Source: Magnetospirillum sp. 64-120 (GTDB lineage: Bacteria; Pseudomonadota; Alphaproteobacteria; Rhodospirillales; Magnetospirillaceae). From it: a stretch of DNA of 64,000 nucleotides. Location of the stretch: assembly GCA_001898825.1 (NCBI GenBank), contig MKVK01000046.1, forward strand, positions 62,001-126,000, written 5' to 3'. The translations under genes were made by a program, and so were the position numbers. Shown one piece after another: positions 45,206 to 53,178 of this stretch (position 1 is the stretch's first letter; each line of letters opens with the position of its first letter). The notes under the pieces are model-generated. The model had not been told where the DNA came from. It saw only the letters and a program-made list of their open reading frames with translations, and ran no database searches.

Positions 45206-48153
45206 TCCGCCTCCTCCTCGCCGGCCACCGCCCATTCCTTGACGCGGGCCAGGTGCAGGTAGTCGGAATATTTGGGGGCACGGTCGGGGTGCGGCCGGGC
45301 TTCATAGGGGGTGGCGGGGTCGTCGAAGGCGGCGATCAGTCCCTGGATGCCGTCCAAGGCTTCGTCGGTCAGGCGGTTGGGATCGGTGGTGGCGGATTTT
45401 TCCTCGCCGCCCTCGGTGCCGCCTTTCAGGCGCCAATACAGCATCTGCGACACCTCTGCCGGCTTGACCCCCTCGAATCCACCAAAACGGGCGATGGCGG
45501 CTTCCAGCGGCAATTGCGGGGCGTAGCCGGCGGCCACTTCCTTGGCGCTGGGCGGCATGCCGGTCTTGTAGTCGATCAGCGCCAGGGTCCCGTCCTTCAT
45601 CTCGTCCACCCGGTCGGCGCGGGCGTGCAGCAGGAAGGGGCCGGCCGGGCCTTCCAGTTCCAGGGCGCCCTTGATCTCGGTGTGGATGCGGGCGACGTCG
45701 GGGCGGCGGCCGCGTTCGTGTTGGGCCAGCCAGCGGGCGACGGCGCGAAAGCGCGGCCACCAGAAGGCCCAGATGCCCGGCCGGGTCAAGGCGGGAGCGA
45801 AAATCTCGGCGCCGATGTCCAACAGCTTGGCCTCGGCGTCGTCGGGCAGGGATTGGGGATAAGCGTTCAGGAACTTTTCCACCGCTTCGTGGACCAAGGA
45901 CCCGTAATCGGCGGCACCGGGATCGGCGTCGATGGGGTCCAGCGCCCGCAAGCCCAAGACCTTCTTGGCATAGATGCCATAGGGGTCGCGCATCCAGGTT
46001 TCCACCTCGGTCACCGACATCTTGCGCGGGCGGGCGTCGATGGGGGGGCGCGGCGCCGGGCGTTCCACCTTGATCCGGTCCTCGGCGCGGTCCAAGGCGG
46101 CGTGCCAGGCCAGCCATTCCCATTCCTGGTCATGGAATGTCAGGCCACGGGCCCGGATCACCGCATCCAGCCGCATCAGCCAACGCGACGGCACGGTGGG
46201 GGTGCCCTCGACCCGGGCGGAACGGCAAAGGACCACCTGGGGGGCGGCGAAGGCCTGGGCGAAATCATGGGCCGACTGGCCGATGCGCACTTCCGGGGCG
46301 GGCAGGCCGAAGGCCTTGCGCATGGGGCGGCTCATCCACGGGTCGGCCTGGGCCTCGCCCGGCCAGGTGCCTTCGTTCAGGCCGGCCAACACCATGATGT
46401 CGGCCTGTTGCAGCCGGGCCTCCATGGCGCCCCAGATGAACAGGCGGGGATGACGGCCCCAGATGGGGCGGACCACCCGGCCGGACAGCAATTCGTCGAA
46501 CAGCGCCGCGTAATGGCGGGGGGGGATGGCGGGGAACATGTCGCCGACCACCGTCAAAGCCTCGGCCAGTTCGCCGATGGTGCGCGCCAAGGCCTCGCCC
46601 GCTTCGCCGCGCCACAGGCGCAGGGGGCCGGGGCCTTGGTGGTCGGCGGCCAGGGCCTCGGCGGCTTCCATGTGGGTGCGCAGCAGATCGGCCACGGACA
46701 CGCTGTCTTGGGCCATCAGGGTCAAGAAGGGCGACAAGGCGGATTCCAGGGAATCCAGCCAGCGGATCAGCGCCGCGTCCTCGGCGCAGGCGGCGCGCAG
46801 CCCACCCAAGCCGGGGGCCGGGCGGGGACCGCGCAGGATTTCCTCGGTTTCCAGGCGCCGGGCCTGGGCACGGAAACGCGCGGGGTCCAGGCCGCCGGCG
46901 GAAAGCGGATGCTTGACCAGGGCCAGGGTGGGATGGGGGGCGAAGTCGTCGGTGACGGCGCGGGCCAGCAGACGCAGGAATGTCCCCGGTTCGGTCAGGG
47001 ACAGCGGCCGGCCGGCGGAATCGTCGATGGCGATGTCCCAGCGTTCCAGTTCGGAAGCCACGCGGCGGGCCAGATCGCGGTCAGGGGTGACCAGGGCGGC
47101 GGTGCGGCCCGGGTCTTCCAGGGCTTGGCGCAGCATCAGGGCGATGGCCCCGGCTTCTTCACGCGGGCCGGGGGCCTTCAGCACCGAGACGCCGTCCAGG
47201 GCGCCGGGGAAGTCGCGGGGGTGGCGCCATTCCTCGCAGGTGCCGGCTGGTCGCAACGCCTCGGCCAACAGGGCGGAACGGGCGGCGCGGGGGTCGTGCT
47301 GCGGCGACAGCTCGCGCACGTGGCCGCGCGGCACCCCCAGGCGGGCCAGAACCTGCTTCAGCATGAATTGCGGGTGGGTCTCGTCCAGGCAATCCCACGA
47401 AGCGGCGTCCATGTGGGTGTCCAGACCGGGCAGCACCACCTGGCCCCGGTCCAGCCCGGCGATGGCCGCCATCAGCCGGGCGGTGGCCGGCCGCGAGCCG
47501 GTGGAGCCGGCGACGATGACCGGATGTTCGGGCGGATCGCGCCGCCATTGGGCGGCCTGGGCGTCCAACACCTTGTTGACCCAATCCTGATGGTCGATGC
47601 GGTCGCCCAAAAGCGCCGGCCAGTGCTGGGTGACGATCTTCAGGAAGTCGATGGTCACCTGCCAGTGGGCGGCGTAATCGTCGGGGACCAGCTTGTCCAG
47701 ATGGTCGAAGCCGATTTCCTCGATCAGCACGCTGTCCAGCAGGGCGCCCAATTCGCGGGCCAGACGCGCCGCCTGATCGGGGCTGGGGGCGTGGCCGCCG
47801 CGTCCGGCACCCATCTGCAAGACCAGCCGGGTCAGGATCAGGTGGCGTTCGGCCGGCGGGATGGGGGCGGCCACGTCCAGGCCTTCGGGGGCCAGCAGAT
47901 CCTGTTCCGCCAGGTCGTCGGCATCGGGTTCCAAGGGTTTCAGGCGCGGCAGCAGCAGCGGCTTGCCCTCGGAAAGGCGCAAAAAGGCGTCCTTCAACGC
48001 CCGGCAGGCGCGGCGATTGGGCAACAGCACCAGCATGCGGGCCAGACGCAGCGGGTCGCCGTCGGCCTGGCGCAGCAGATGGCCGGCCAGCACGTCGACG
48101 AAGGGCAGGCCGGCGGCGATGGTGAAGATCGATCCGGCCGGCGCCTGCGTCAT
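45202..48153 (-). CDS. addB: Double-strand break repair nuclease subunit AddB
   Basis: The product has 983 residues. The N-terminal region (FTIAAGLPFVDVLAGHLL, then LLPNRRACRALKDAF) is the degenerate helicase part of alphaproteobacterial AddB and lacks a Walker A lysine motif. The C-terminal nuclease has GSLVHEAVEKF, HARADRVDEM and LALIDYKTG. No cysteine set surrounds the nuclease, so the iron-sulfur staple of Bacillus AddB is not seen. The ATG overlaps the murU stop and the stop overlaps the addA start. Confidence 0.93.
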   Translation of the reverse strand: MTQAPAGSIFTIAAGLPFVDVLAGHLLRQADGDPLRLARMLVLLPNRRACRALKDAFLRLSEGKPLLLPRLKPLEPDADDLAEQDLLAPEGLDVAAPIPPAERHLILTRLVLQMGAGRGGHAPSPDQAARLARELGALLDSVLIEEIGFDHLDKLVPDDYAAHWQVTIDFLKIVTQHWPALLGDRIDHQDWVNKVLDAQAAQWRRDPPEHPVIVAGSTGSRPATARLMAAIAGLDRGQVVLPGLDTHMDAASWDCLDETHPQFMLKQVLARLGVPRGHVRELSPQHDPRAARSALLAEALRPAGTCEEWRHPRDFPGALDGVSVLKAPGPREEAGAIALMLRQALEDPGRTAALVTPDRDLARRVASELERWDIAIDDSAGRPLSLTEPGTFLRLLARAVTDDFAPHPTLALVKHPLSAGGLDPARFRAQARRLETEEILRGPRPAPGLGGLRAACAEDAALIRWLDSLESALSPFLTLMAQDSVSVADLLRTHMEAAEALAADHQGPGPLRLWRGEAGEALARTIGELAEALTVVGDMFPAIPPRHYAALFDELLSGRVVRPIWGRHPRLFIWGAMEARLQQADIMVLAGLNEGTWPGEAQADPWMSRPMRKAFGLPAPEVRIGQSAHDFAQAFAAPQVVLCRSARVEGTPTVPSRWLMRLDAVIRARGLTFHDQEWEWLAWHAALDRAEDRIKVERPAPRPPIDARPRKMSVTEVETWMRDPYGIYAKKVLGLRALDPIDADPGAADYGSLVHEAVEKFLNAYPQSLPDDAEAKLLDIGAEIFAPALTRPGIWAFWWPRFRAVARWLAQHERGRRPDVARIHTEIKGALELEGPAGPFLLHARADRVDEMKDGTLALIDYKTGMPPSAKEVAAGYAPQLPLEAAIARFGGFEGVKPAEVSQMLYWRLKGGTEGGEEKSATTDPNRLTDEALDGIQGLIAAFDDPATPYEARPHPDRAPKYSDYLHLARVKEWAVAGEEEAE

Positions 48154-48875
48154 GGGTTGTCCTGCTTTTCGGCCAATAGGGCCTGTTCCACCACGGGCAG
48201 GGCCTGGGGGGTGCCCACATGATACCAGCCGCCGTCATGGACCAGCCCGAACAGGCGGCCGGCTTCCAGGGCCTGATCATACAGCACGTTCAACGAGAAT
48301 TTGCCTGAAGGCGCCTCGGCGAACAAGCGTGGCGACAGGATCTGCACCCCGGAAAACAGCAAGGGCGCCACTTGCCGGGCGCCGCGCCGGGTGGGGACGC
48401 CGTCGGCAGACAGGAAAAAGTCGCCGTCGCCGTCATAGCCCAGGGCGGTGGCAGTGCGTTGCATCAGCAAAAGCCCGTCCATGCGGGTGTCGTCCCAGGC
48501 TTGGGCCAGACGGGCAAGCGCGGTGTCGGCACCGCCATCGGTCCAGATGATGTCGGAATTGACCACATAGAAGGGACCGGCCCCCAACAGCGGCAAGGCC
48601 CGGGCGACGCCGCCGCCGGTTTCCAGCAACGCATCCTCGGGCGACAGGGTGATGTCGGCGCGGCCCGCCAGATGGTCCGCGATCTTTTCCCCCAGCCAAT
48701 GGGTGTTGACCACCTTGTGGGCGACGCCGGCCTTGTCCAGGTGGTCAAGGGCGCGGTCCAGCATGGTGCGGCCGCCGACCTTGATCAGGGGTTTGGGCAG
48801 GGTTTCGGTGATGGGGCGCATGCGCAGGCCCAGGCCGGCGGCCAGGACCATGCCGTGGGTGGGTTTGCAGCTCAT
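48150..48875 (-). CDS. murU: N-acetylmuramate alpha-1-phosphate uridylyltransferase
   Basis: The product has 241 residues. The nucleotidyltransferase signature MVLAAGLGLRMRPITETLPK and KPLIKVGG lies at the N-terminus, with NSDIIWTDG as the metal-binding Asp region. Family membership (NTP_transferase) is certain. The MurU assignment comes from the directly preceding amgK gene: the two together recycle MurNAc to UDP-MurNAc and by-pass de novo synthesis. The start at ATG 48875 overlaps the amgK stop; an upstream start adds 16 residues from amgK sequence. Another sugar-1-phosphate substrate is possible. Confidence 0.88.
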   Translation of the reverse strand: MSCKPTHGMVLAAGLGLRMRPITETLPKPLIKVGGRTMLDRALDHLDKAGVAHKVVNTHWLGEKIADHLAGRADITLSPEDALLETGGGVARALPLLGAGPFYVVNSDIIWTDGGADTALARLAQAWDDTRMDGLLLMQRTATALGYDGDGDFFLSADGVPTRRGARQVAPLLFSGVQILSPRLFAEAPSGKFSLNVLYDQALEAGRLFGLVHDGGWYHVGTPQALPVVEQALLAEKQDNP

Positions 48876-49864
48876 GGCTTGGGAACCGTGCGTTGTTCCT
48901 GGGGCATATGGGTATCCAGCCAAGTTTTGACAGCGGCCAGGACGGGATGGGAAAGCGATTGTTCCAGCAGGCGCCAGACCCGGGGGATATGGATCAGATA
49001 GCCGGATTTCCCATCACGTTTGCATAGACGGGTGAAGATGCCGATGACCTTGGCGTGGCGTTGGGCCGCCAGCACCGCCCAGGACGCGGCGAAGGCGTCG
49101 CGGTCGATGTGGGGCAGCTGATCCAGGTAGCGCTGCTTCATGCGGCGGATCAGAGCGGGATCGATGTCGCGCCGAGCGTCTTCCAGCAGGCTCATGGGGT
49201 CATAGGTGACCGGGCCGGACACCGCGTCCTGGAAGTCCAAAAGCCCGCAGGCGGTCAGACCCGGACGGTCCAGCAGCATCAGATTGTCCACGTGGAAGTC
49301 GCGCAGCACCAAAGTGTCGGGCACCGAACGGGCGACGGGGAACAGGTCGCGCCAGAGCGCACGGTACTGTTCGTGGTCTGCGGCCGTGATCTCGTGGCCC
49401 AGCACGGCGGGCATGTACCAGTCGGTCAGCAGGCAGGCCTCGGTCAGCAGGCGTTCGTCGTCATAGGCGGGGGTGCCGGGGGGAACGGCGTCCGTGCGGC
49501 CATGCAGGTCGGCCAGCACGTCCATGGCCAGGGCGTACAGGCTTTCCTCGTCGTCGCCTTCGGCCAAGCGGCGGGCATAGGTGGAATCGCCCAGGTCTTC
49601 CAACAGCAAGAAGCCGTGTTCCACGTCTTTCGCCAGGATGCGCGGCGCCGAATAGCCCAGGGCGCAAAGCTGGTCGCCGATGCGGATGAAGGGCCGCACG
49701 TCTTCCTGGGGCGGCGGCGCGTCCATCAGCACTGCGGCTTCGTTCCCGCGCTTCAGCCGATCATAGCGGCGGAAGCTGGCGTCACCGGCCAGCACGCCGC
49801 GATCGGCGTCGGCCCAGGCGCATTTTTGCAGGAAATCGCGCAGTAATTGATCGCGCTGGTTCAT
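48872..49864 (-). CDS. amgK: Anomeric N-acetylmuramate/N-acetylglucosamine kinase
   Basis: The product is a 330-residue aminoglycoside-phosphotransferase-fold kinase. The N-terminus ends in DASFRRYDRL, a nucleotide loop, and a lysine-poor N-lobe follows. The catalytic loop is LRDFHVDNLMLL, and the metal-binding Asp is in LLDFQDAVSGP. AmgK phosphorylates the anomeric hydroxyl of MurNAc and GlcNAc during cell-wall recycling. The match rests on the motif pattern and the coupled murU gene downstream. The ATG overlaps the tsaE stop and its own stop overlaps murU. Confidence 0.9.
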   Translation of the reverse strand: MNQRDQLLRDFLQKCAWADADRGVLAGDASFRRYDRLKRGNEAAVLMDAPPPQEDVRPFIRIGDQLCALGYSAPRILAKDVEHGFLLLEDLGDSTYARRLAEGDDEESLYALAMDVLADLHGRTDAVPPGTPAYDDERLLTEACLLTDWYMPAVLGHEITAADHEQYRALWRDLFPVARSVPDTLVLRDFHVDNLMLLDRPGLTACGLLDFQDAVSGPVTYDPMSLLEDARRDIDPALIRRMKQRYLDQLPHIDRDAFAASWAVLAAQRHAKVIGIFTRLCKRDGKSGYLIHIPRVWRLLEQSLSHPVLAAVKTWLDTHMPQEQRTVPKP

Positions 49865-50325
49865 ATGTTCATATCCTTAAGACGGTCGTCCCATTGCCCG
49901 TGCGAGATCAGCTCGGCCGTGCGGCTGGTGGTCTTGTGACCGGGATGCAGATGAATTTCCAGCCGTTCGCGCGGCATCAGCCGGCCCAGGCGGTCGGGCC
50001 ATTCGATCAGGCTGATGCCGTCGGCAAAGGCGTCCTCGATGCCCAGTTCGAAAGCGTCCTCGGGCTTGTCCAGGCGATACAGGTCGAAGTGCCAAAGGTC
50101 GCCGCTTTTGCCTTCGTACATCTGCACCAGGGTGAAGGTGGGGCTGGGGACTTCCTCGGCCAGGTCGGTCAGGGCCCGGATGAAGGCCCGCGCCAAGGTG
50201 CTTTTGCCCATGCCGAGCGTGCCGTGGAGCGCGATGACGTCGCCAGGACGGGCCAAGGCGGCGAGTTGATGTCCCAAGGCGGTGGTGGCGGCCTCGTCGG
50301 CCAGATGAACGATATGCGTGGGCAT
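49861..50325 (-). CDS. tsaE: tRNA threonylcarbamoyladenosine biosynthesis ATPase TsaE
   Basis: The product has 154 residues, the full family length. Walker A reads GTLGMGKST (35-43). The family markers VPSPTFTLVQMYE, WHFDLYRL and ISLIEWPDRL follow in order. TsaE supports the TsaBD complex in making t6A at position 37 of ANN-decoding tRNAs. It starts three bases after the xerC stop and its stop overlaps the amgK ATG, continuing the chain of coupled genes. tsaE next to amgK is a common arrangement. Confidence 0.95.
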   Translation of the reverse strand: MPTHIVHLADEAATTALGHQLAALARPGDVIALHGTLGMGKSTLARAFIRALTDLAEEVPSPTFTLVQMYEGKSGDLWHFDLYRLDKPEDAFELGIEDAFADGISLIEWPDRLGRLMPRERLEIHLHPGHKTTSRTAELISHGQWDDRLKDMNI

Positions 50326-50328
50326 GGT

Positions 50329-51273
50329 TCAGCCTTTCGCGCGGGGATGGGCGTCACGATAGACGCGGGTCAGGCGTTCGGCGTCGACTTGGGTGTAACG
50401 CTGGGTGGTGGACAGCGACGAATGACCCAGCAATTCCTGGATGGTGCGCAAATCGCCGCCACCGGCCAGCAGGTGGGTGGCGAAGGAATGGCGAAGCGCA
50501 TGGGGCGTGGCGGTTTCCGGCAGGCCCAGTAACAGCCGCAGGCGGCGCATCTGCCGCTGCACCACGCCGGGGTTCAGCTTGGCGCCGCGCGCGCCGACGA
50601 ACAGCGGCGATTGCGCCGCCAAGGGATAAGGACACAAGGCCACGTATTCGCCGATGGCTTGGCGGACGATGGGCAGGACCGGCACCACCCGCTGCTTGCG
50701 GCCCTTGCCGGTGATGGTCATGGCGTCGCCGGCGGGGATGTCGCGCTTTTCCAGGGACAAAGCCTCGCCCAGACGCAGGCCGCAGCCGTAAAGCAGGGTG
50801 AACAAAGCCACGTCGCGGGCCGCCAGCCACGGTTCGTCATGCAATTCGCCGGCGGTGTTCAGCGCTTCCAGCGCTTCCTCGGCGGCCAGCGGCTTGGGCA
50901 GGCTTTTCGGTGGACGCGGCGCCTTGACCGCCCCCAGGGCCGGGTTGTGCACCAGATCATGGCGGTCCAGATATTTGAAGAAGCCGCGCAGCGTGCTCAT
51001 CAGCCGAGCCTGGGACGACTTGCCCAGGCCCTCGGCCTGACGGGCGGCCAGGAAGGCGCGGAAATCGGCAGGCTTCAACGCCGCCAGATCATCCAGCCCG
51101 GCCTCGGCCCCCAGATGGGACAGCAGGAAGGTGACGAAGGCCGACAGGTCGCGGGCGTAGCCGTCCAGGGTATGCGGGCTGGATCGTCTTTCGCCTTCCA
51201 GCCAGCCGCGCCAATCGGCGATCACCCGGGCCAGGTCGGGGCGGGCGGCGAAATGGATGGGGGCGGGCGGCAT
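50329..51273 (-). CDS. xerC: Tyrosine recombinase XerC
   Basis: The product has 314 residues. An N-terminal SAM-like core-binding domain (about 10-105) is followed by the catalytic domain with the full set Arg167 (GLRLGEAL), Lys190, His258 and Arg261 (HALRH), His284 (LLGHSS) and Tyr293 (QRYTQVD). It resolves chromosome dimers at dif with XerD. The ATG at 51273 overlaps the vapC stop (ATGA). In many bacteria xerC directly follows a DUF484 gene; here three genes (DUF805, vapB, vapC) lie between them. Confidence 0.93.
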   Translation of the reverse strand: MPPAPIHFAARPDLARVIADWRGWLEGERRSSPHTLDGYARDLSAFVTFLLSHLGAEAGLDDLAALKPADFRAFLAARQAEGLGKSSQARLMSTLRGFFKYLDRHDLVHNPALGAVKAPRPPKSLPKPLAAEEALEALNTAGELHDEPWLAARDVALFTLLYGCGLRLGEALSLEKRDIPAGDAMTITGKGRKQRVVPVLPIVRQAIGEYVALCPYPLAAQSPLFVGARGAKLNPGVVQRQMRRLRLLLGLPETATPHALRHSFATHLLAGGGDLRTIQELLGHSSLSTTQRYTQVDAERLTRVYRDAHPRAKG

Positions 51274-51680
51274 CAGATCAAGTTCTCGGCCAAGCCGGCC
51301 AAATCGGTTTCGGCCAGCCGCGCCACCAATTTGCGGTCGGCGGTCACCAGCTTGCTTCCCAGCGAGCGGGCCAGGGCCAGATAGACGCAGTCGTAGACCG
51401 GATGTTTGAGACGGCAGGCCAGGGCCAGGGCGTCCTCCATCAATGGTCCGGTCGGCACCACCCGGTCGAACAGGCATCCGATGGTGGTCAGTCCTTGGCG
51501 GGCCTGTTCGGCGCCCATCAAGCCGGCCCCGACATAGCGCCACAAAGCGTTGCCGCATTCCGGCCAGATCAGGTCGGGGGCCATCAGGGTGTCACGGCCG
51601 ATCAGCTCGCCGGCCGCTTGCCAGCCCGGACTTTCGCTGACCCATTTGACGGCGACCGAGGCATCGACGACCAGGCTCAT
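51273..51680 (-). CDS. vapC: PIN-domain ribonuclease toxin (VapC type)
   Basis: The product has 135 residues. The four acidic PIN residues are visible: Asp6 in VVDASVAVKW, Glu41 in PECGNALWR, Asp97 in YDCVYLALA and Asp115 in TADRKL. It is expected to cleave RNA, often initiator tRNA in this family, when free of its antitoxin. The ATG at 51680 overlaps the vapB stop and the stop overlaps the xerC start. The pair is therefore fused at the translation level to a housekeeping run. Confidence 0.9.
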   Translation of the reverse strand: MSLVVDASVAVKWVSESPGWQAAGELIGRDTLMAPDLIWPECGNALWRYVGAGLMGAEQARQGLTTIGCLFDRVVPTGPLMEDALALACRLKHPVYDCVYLALARSLGSKLVTADRKLVARLAETDLAGLAENLI

Positions 51681-51907
51681 CGGGAAGCGCGGTCCTCGCG
51701 GATCAGCTCGACGCTGTCCGGGCTGCCCGGCGGCAGGATGACCCGGACCTTCTCGATCAGCGCCAATTTCTGTTCCGGGGTCAGCGGAGCCTGGGCGGCC
51801 AAGGCCTCGCGCAATTCCGCTTCCAGCGACCGGTTGTTCAACTCGGCCTTGGTGCGGAACTGGTTGATGATGGCATCGTCCAGGTTGCGGATGACGACGG
51901 ATCCCAT
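51677..51907 (-). CDS. vapB: Ribbon-helix-helix antitoxin (VapB/FitA type)
   Basis: The product has 76 residues. The N-terminal ribbon-helix-helix reads MGSVVIRNLDDAIINQFR and is followed by a Glu/Ala-rich helix (LEAELREALAAQAP), as in FitA/StbC-like antitoxins. The C-terminal tail with multiple Glu and Arg is expected to bind and block VapC. GGGAGA precedes the ATG at 51907. A long in-frame extension upstream is excluded because it runs through the operator. A 14-bp perfect inverted repeat lies just upstream as the probable binding site. Confidence 0.88.
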   Translation of the reverse strand: MGSVVIRNLDDAIINQFRTKAELNNRSLEAELREALAAQAPLTPEQKLALIEKVRVILPPGSPDSVELIREDRASR

Positions 51908-51917
51908 GGACCGATCT

Positions 51918-51964
51918 CCCGAATTGCTATCAAAAATGATAGCAATTCGGGGCTGATCGCTCAA
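51918..51964 (-). promoter_or_regulatory. vapBC promoter with palindromic operator
   Basis: CCCGAATTGCTATC (51918-51931) and GATAGCAATTCGGG (51938-51951) form a perfect 14-bp inverted repeat with a six-base spacer. On the minus strand TATCAT (plus 51936-51941) is a good minus-10 inside the dyad. TTGAGC (plus 51959-51964) is a minus-35 at 17-base spacing that overlaps the stop codon of the DUF805 gene. Binding of the antitoxin would therefore block this promoter directly. Confidence 0.78.
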
Positions 51965-52350
51965 GCGGTGACTGGTTCGGCGGCGGCTTCCTTGCCGGCA
52001 GGCGGGCCGAAACGATTGTCGGTGACGTCGCTTTTGGTGGCGAACCAGACGATCAACACGATCCAGCCAATCAGCGGGATCAGGTACAACAATTGCCACC
52101 AGCCCGAGCGGTCGATGTCATGCAGGCGGCGCGCGGCGACGGCAACCCCGGGAACCAAAAGAGCGATGGACCAGATGGTCTGCAGCGGCCCCAGGTCGTT
52201 GTGCAGGATCATCTCGTCGATGACCAGCAGCATCAAGGCCACTACGAAGTAGAACAGCTGGAAGAACCAGAATTCCGACCGTGTGGCGCGGCCGGCAAAA
52301 GTGGCGTATTTGCCCATCAGGCAGGTCTTGACCGCCGTGGCGAAGTCCAT
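51961..52350 (-). CDS. DUF805 membrane protein
   Basis: The product has 129 residues. The family start MDFATAVKTCLMGKYATFAGRATRSEFW is followed by three to four membrane segments and the DUF805 core with AARRLHDIDRSGWWQLLYLIPLIGW (quoted in two parts of one motif). DUF805 proteins are small inner-membrane proteins of unknown function. I use ATG 52350, with GGGGGA upstream; an earlier start adds 20 residues without family similarity. The gene ends where the vapBC promoter begins. Confidence 0.85.
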   Translation of the reverse strand: MDFATAVKTCLMGKYATFAGRATRSEFWFFQLFYFVVALMLLVIDEMILHNDLGPLQTIWSIALLVPGVAVAARRLHDIDRSGWWQLLYLIPLIGWIVLIVWFATKSDVTDNRFGPPAGKEAAAEPVTA

Positions 52351-52358
52351 GATCCATC

Positions 52359-52381
52359 CCCCAATCAAAAGTTGATCGGGG
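52359..52381. promoter_or_regulatory. Inverted repeat upstream of the DUF805 gene
   Basis: CCCCAATCAA (52359-52368) and TTGATCGGGG (52372-52381) pair across a three-base spacer with one mismatch. It overlaps the DUF805 ribosome-binding site. It could be an operator or a hairpin in the leader. No T-run follows in either direction. Confidence 0.4.
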
Positions 52382-52410
52382 CATGGTAGGCAGATTGCGC
52401 CGCGTGTCAA

Positions 52411-53124
52411 TCAGCCGACGAAGCGGCGGACGCAGGTGTCGGTGACGCGGGCCAGGAAGGTGATCAGCTCGGTGCCCTGGCCGGAATGGAAGGTGCGGCC
52501 GTGGCGCGATCCCAGGGCCAGCAGTCCGGGCGGGCATTGACCGCCCGGGGCCAAGCGCACCAGGGCCGAGGACGACACCAGTCCGGCGCCGTCGCCGAAC
52601 ACCGCCGGGTCGCCGGGCATTTGTTCATTGAGCGCGCAATCGGAACCAGGGCCGCCCATGATGCGGTCGACGCTGCCCGGTACCAGACGCAGGATGCCGG
52701 GCGCGGTCAGCGGTTCCAGGGCTTGCGGGCATTCCTCGAAAGCCAGGGCGGCGACGTCCACGTCCAGCACCGGGGCCAGGTCGTCGGCCACCACCTGGGC
52801 CAGTGCCGCCATGTCGTTGGCCGACAGCAGGGCCAGGACCGCTTCGTGGGTGCGGTTCTGGGTGCTCATGTTGGAACGGCTGGTGTGGATCAGGCTTTCG
52901 GCGGCACCCTTGACCCGCTCCACCTCTTCCTTCAGGCGCTCGATCATGAAGCTTTGCATGTCGACGATGCCGTCCGACCCCGGCCAGCGCGACGGCGGCG
53001 ACAGCGTTGTCACCAGTTCGGTGTGGCGCAGCAGGAAGTCGGGGTGCCGGCGCAGATAGGCGGCCACCTGCTTGTCGGTCAGCTCGGGCTCGCTGAACAG
53101 GGCATCGTCGCGCTTGCGCACCAT
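52411..53124 (-). CDS. DUF484 family protein
   Basis: The product has 237 residues. The N-terminus VAAYLRRHPDFLLRHTELVTTL is the DUF484 marker, followed by a helix FMIERLKEEVERVKGAAESLI. A GAF-like C-terminal domain follows (about 100-235). DUF484 genes commonly sit next to xerC, and the function is unknown. Here it diverges from priA over 54 bases and is separated from xerC by DUF805, vapB and vapC. ATG 53124 gives MVRKRDDALFSEPELTDKQV; a longer in-frame extension would run through priA on the opposite strand. Confidence 0.88.
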   Translation of the reverse strand: MVRKRDDALFSEPELTDKQVAAYLRRHPDFLLRHTELVTTLSPPSRWPGSDGIVDMQSFMIERLKEEVERVKGAAESLIHTSRSNMSTQNRTHEAVLALLSANDMAALAQVVADDLAPVLDVDVAALAFEECPQALEPLTAPGILRLVPGSVDRIMGGPGSDCALNEQMPGDPAVFGDGAGLVSSSALVRLAPGGQCPPGLLALGSRHGRTFHSGQGTELITFLARVTDTCVRRFVG

Positions 53125-53178
53125 GGACTTTCCTAACAGGGCGATTGCTTCTTGGTTCGTCGGCGCTAAGTTTAGACC

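Noticed and set aside
42782..48222. Two very long plus-strand open frames opposite addA and addB
   Set aside because: Both are shadows of the AddAB genes; addA and addB carry complete helicase and nuclease motifs, while the shadows show none.
51677..52099. A longer vapB beginning near 52099
   Set aside because: The extension runs through the palindromic promoter and the DUF805 gene; the ribbon-helix-helix begins at the ATG at 51907, which has a good ribosome site.
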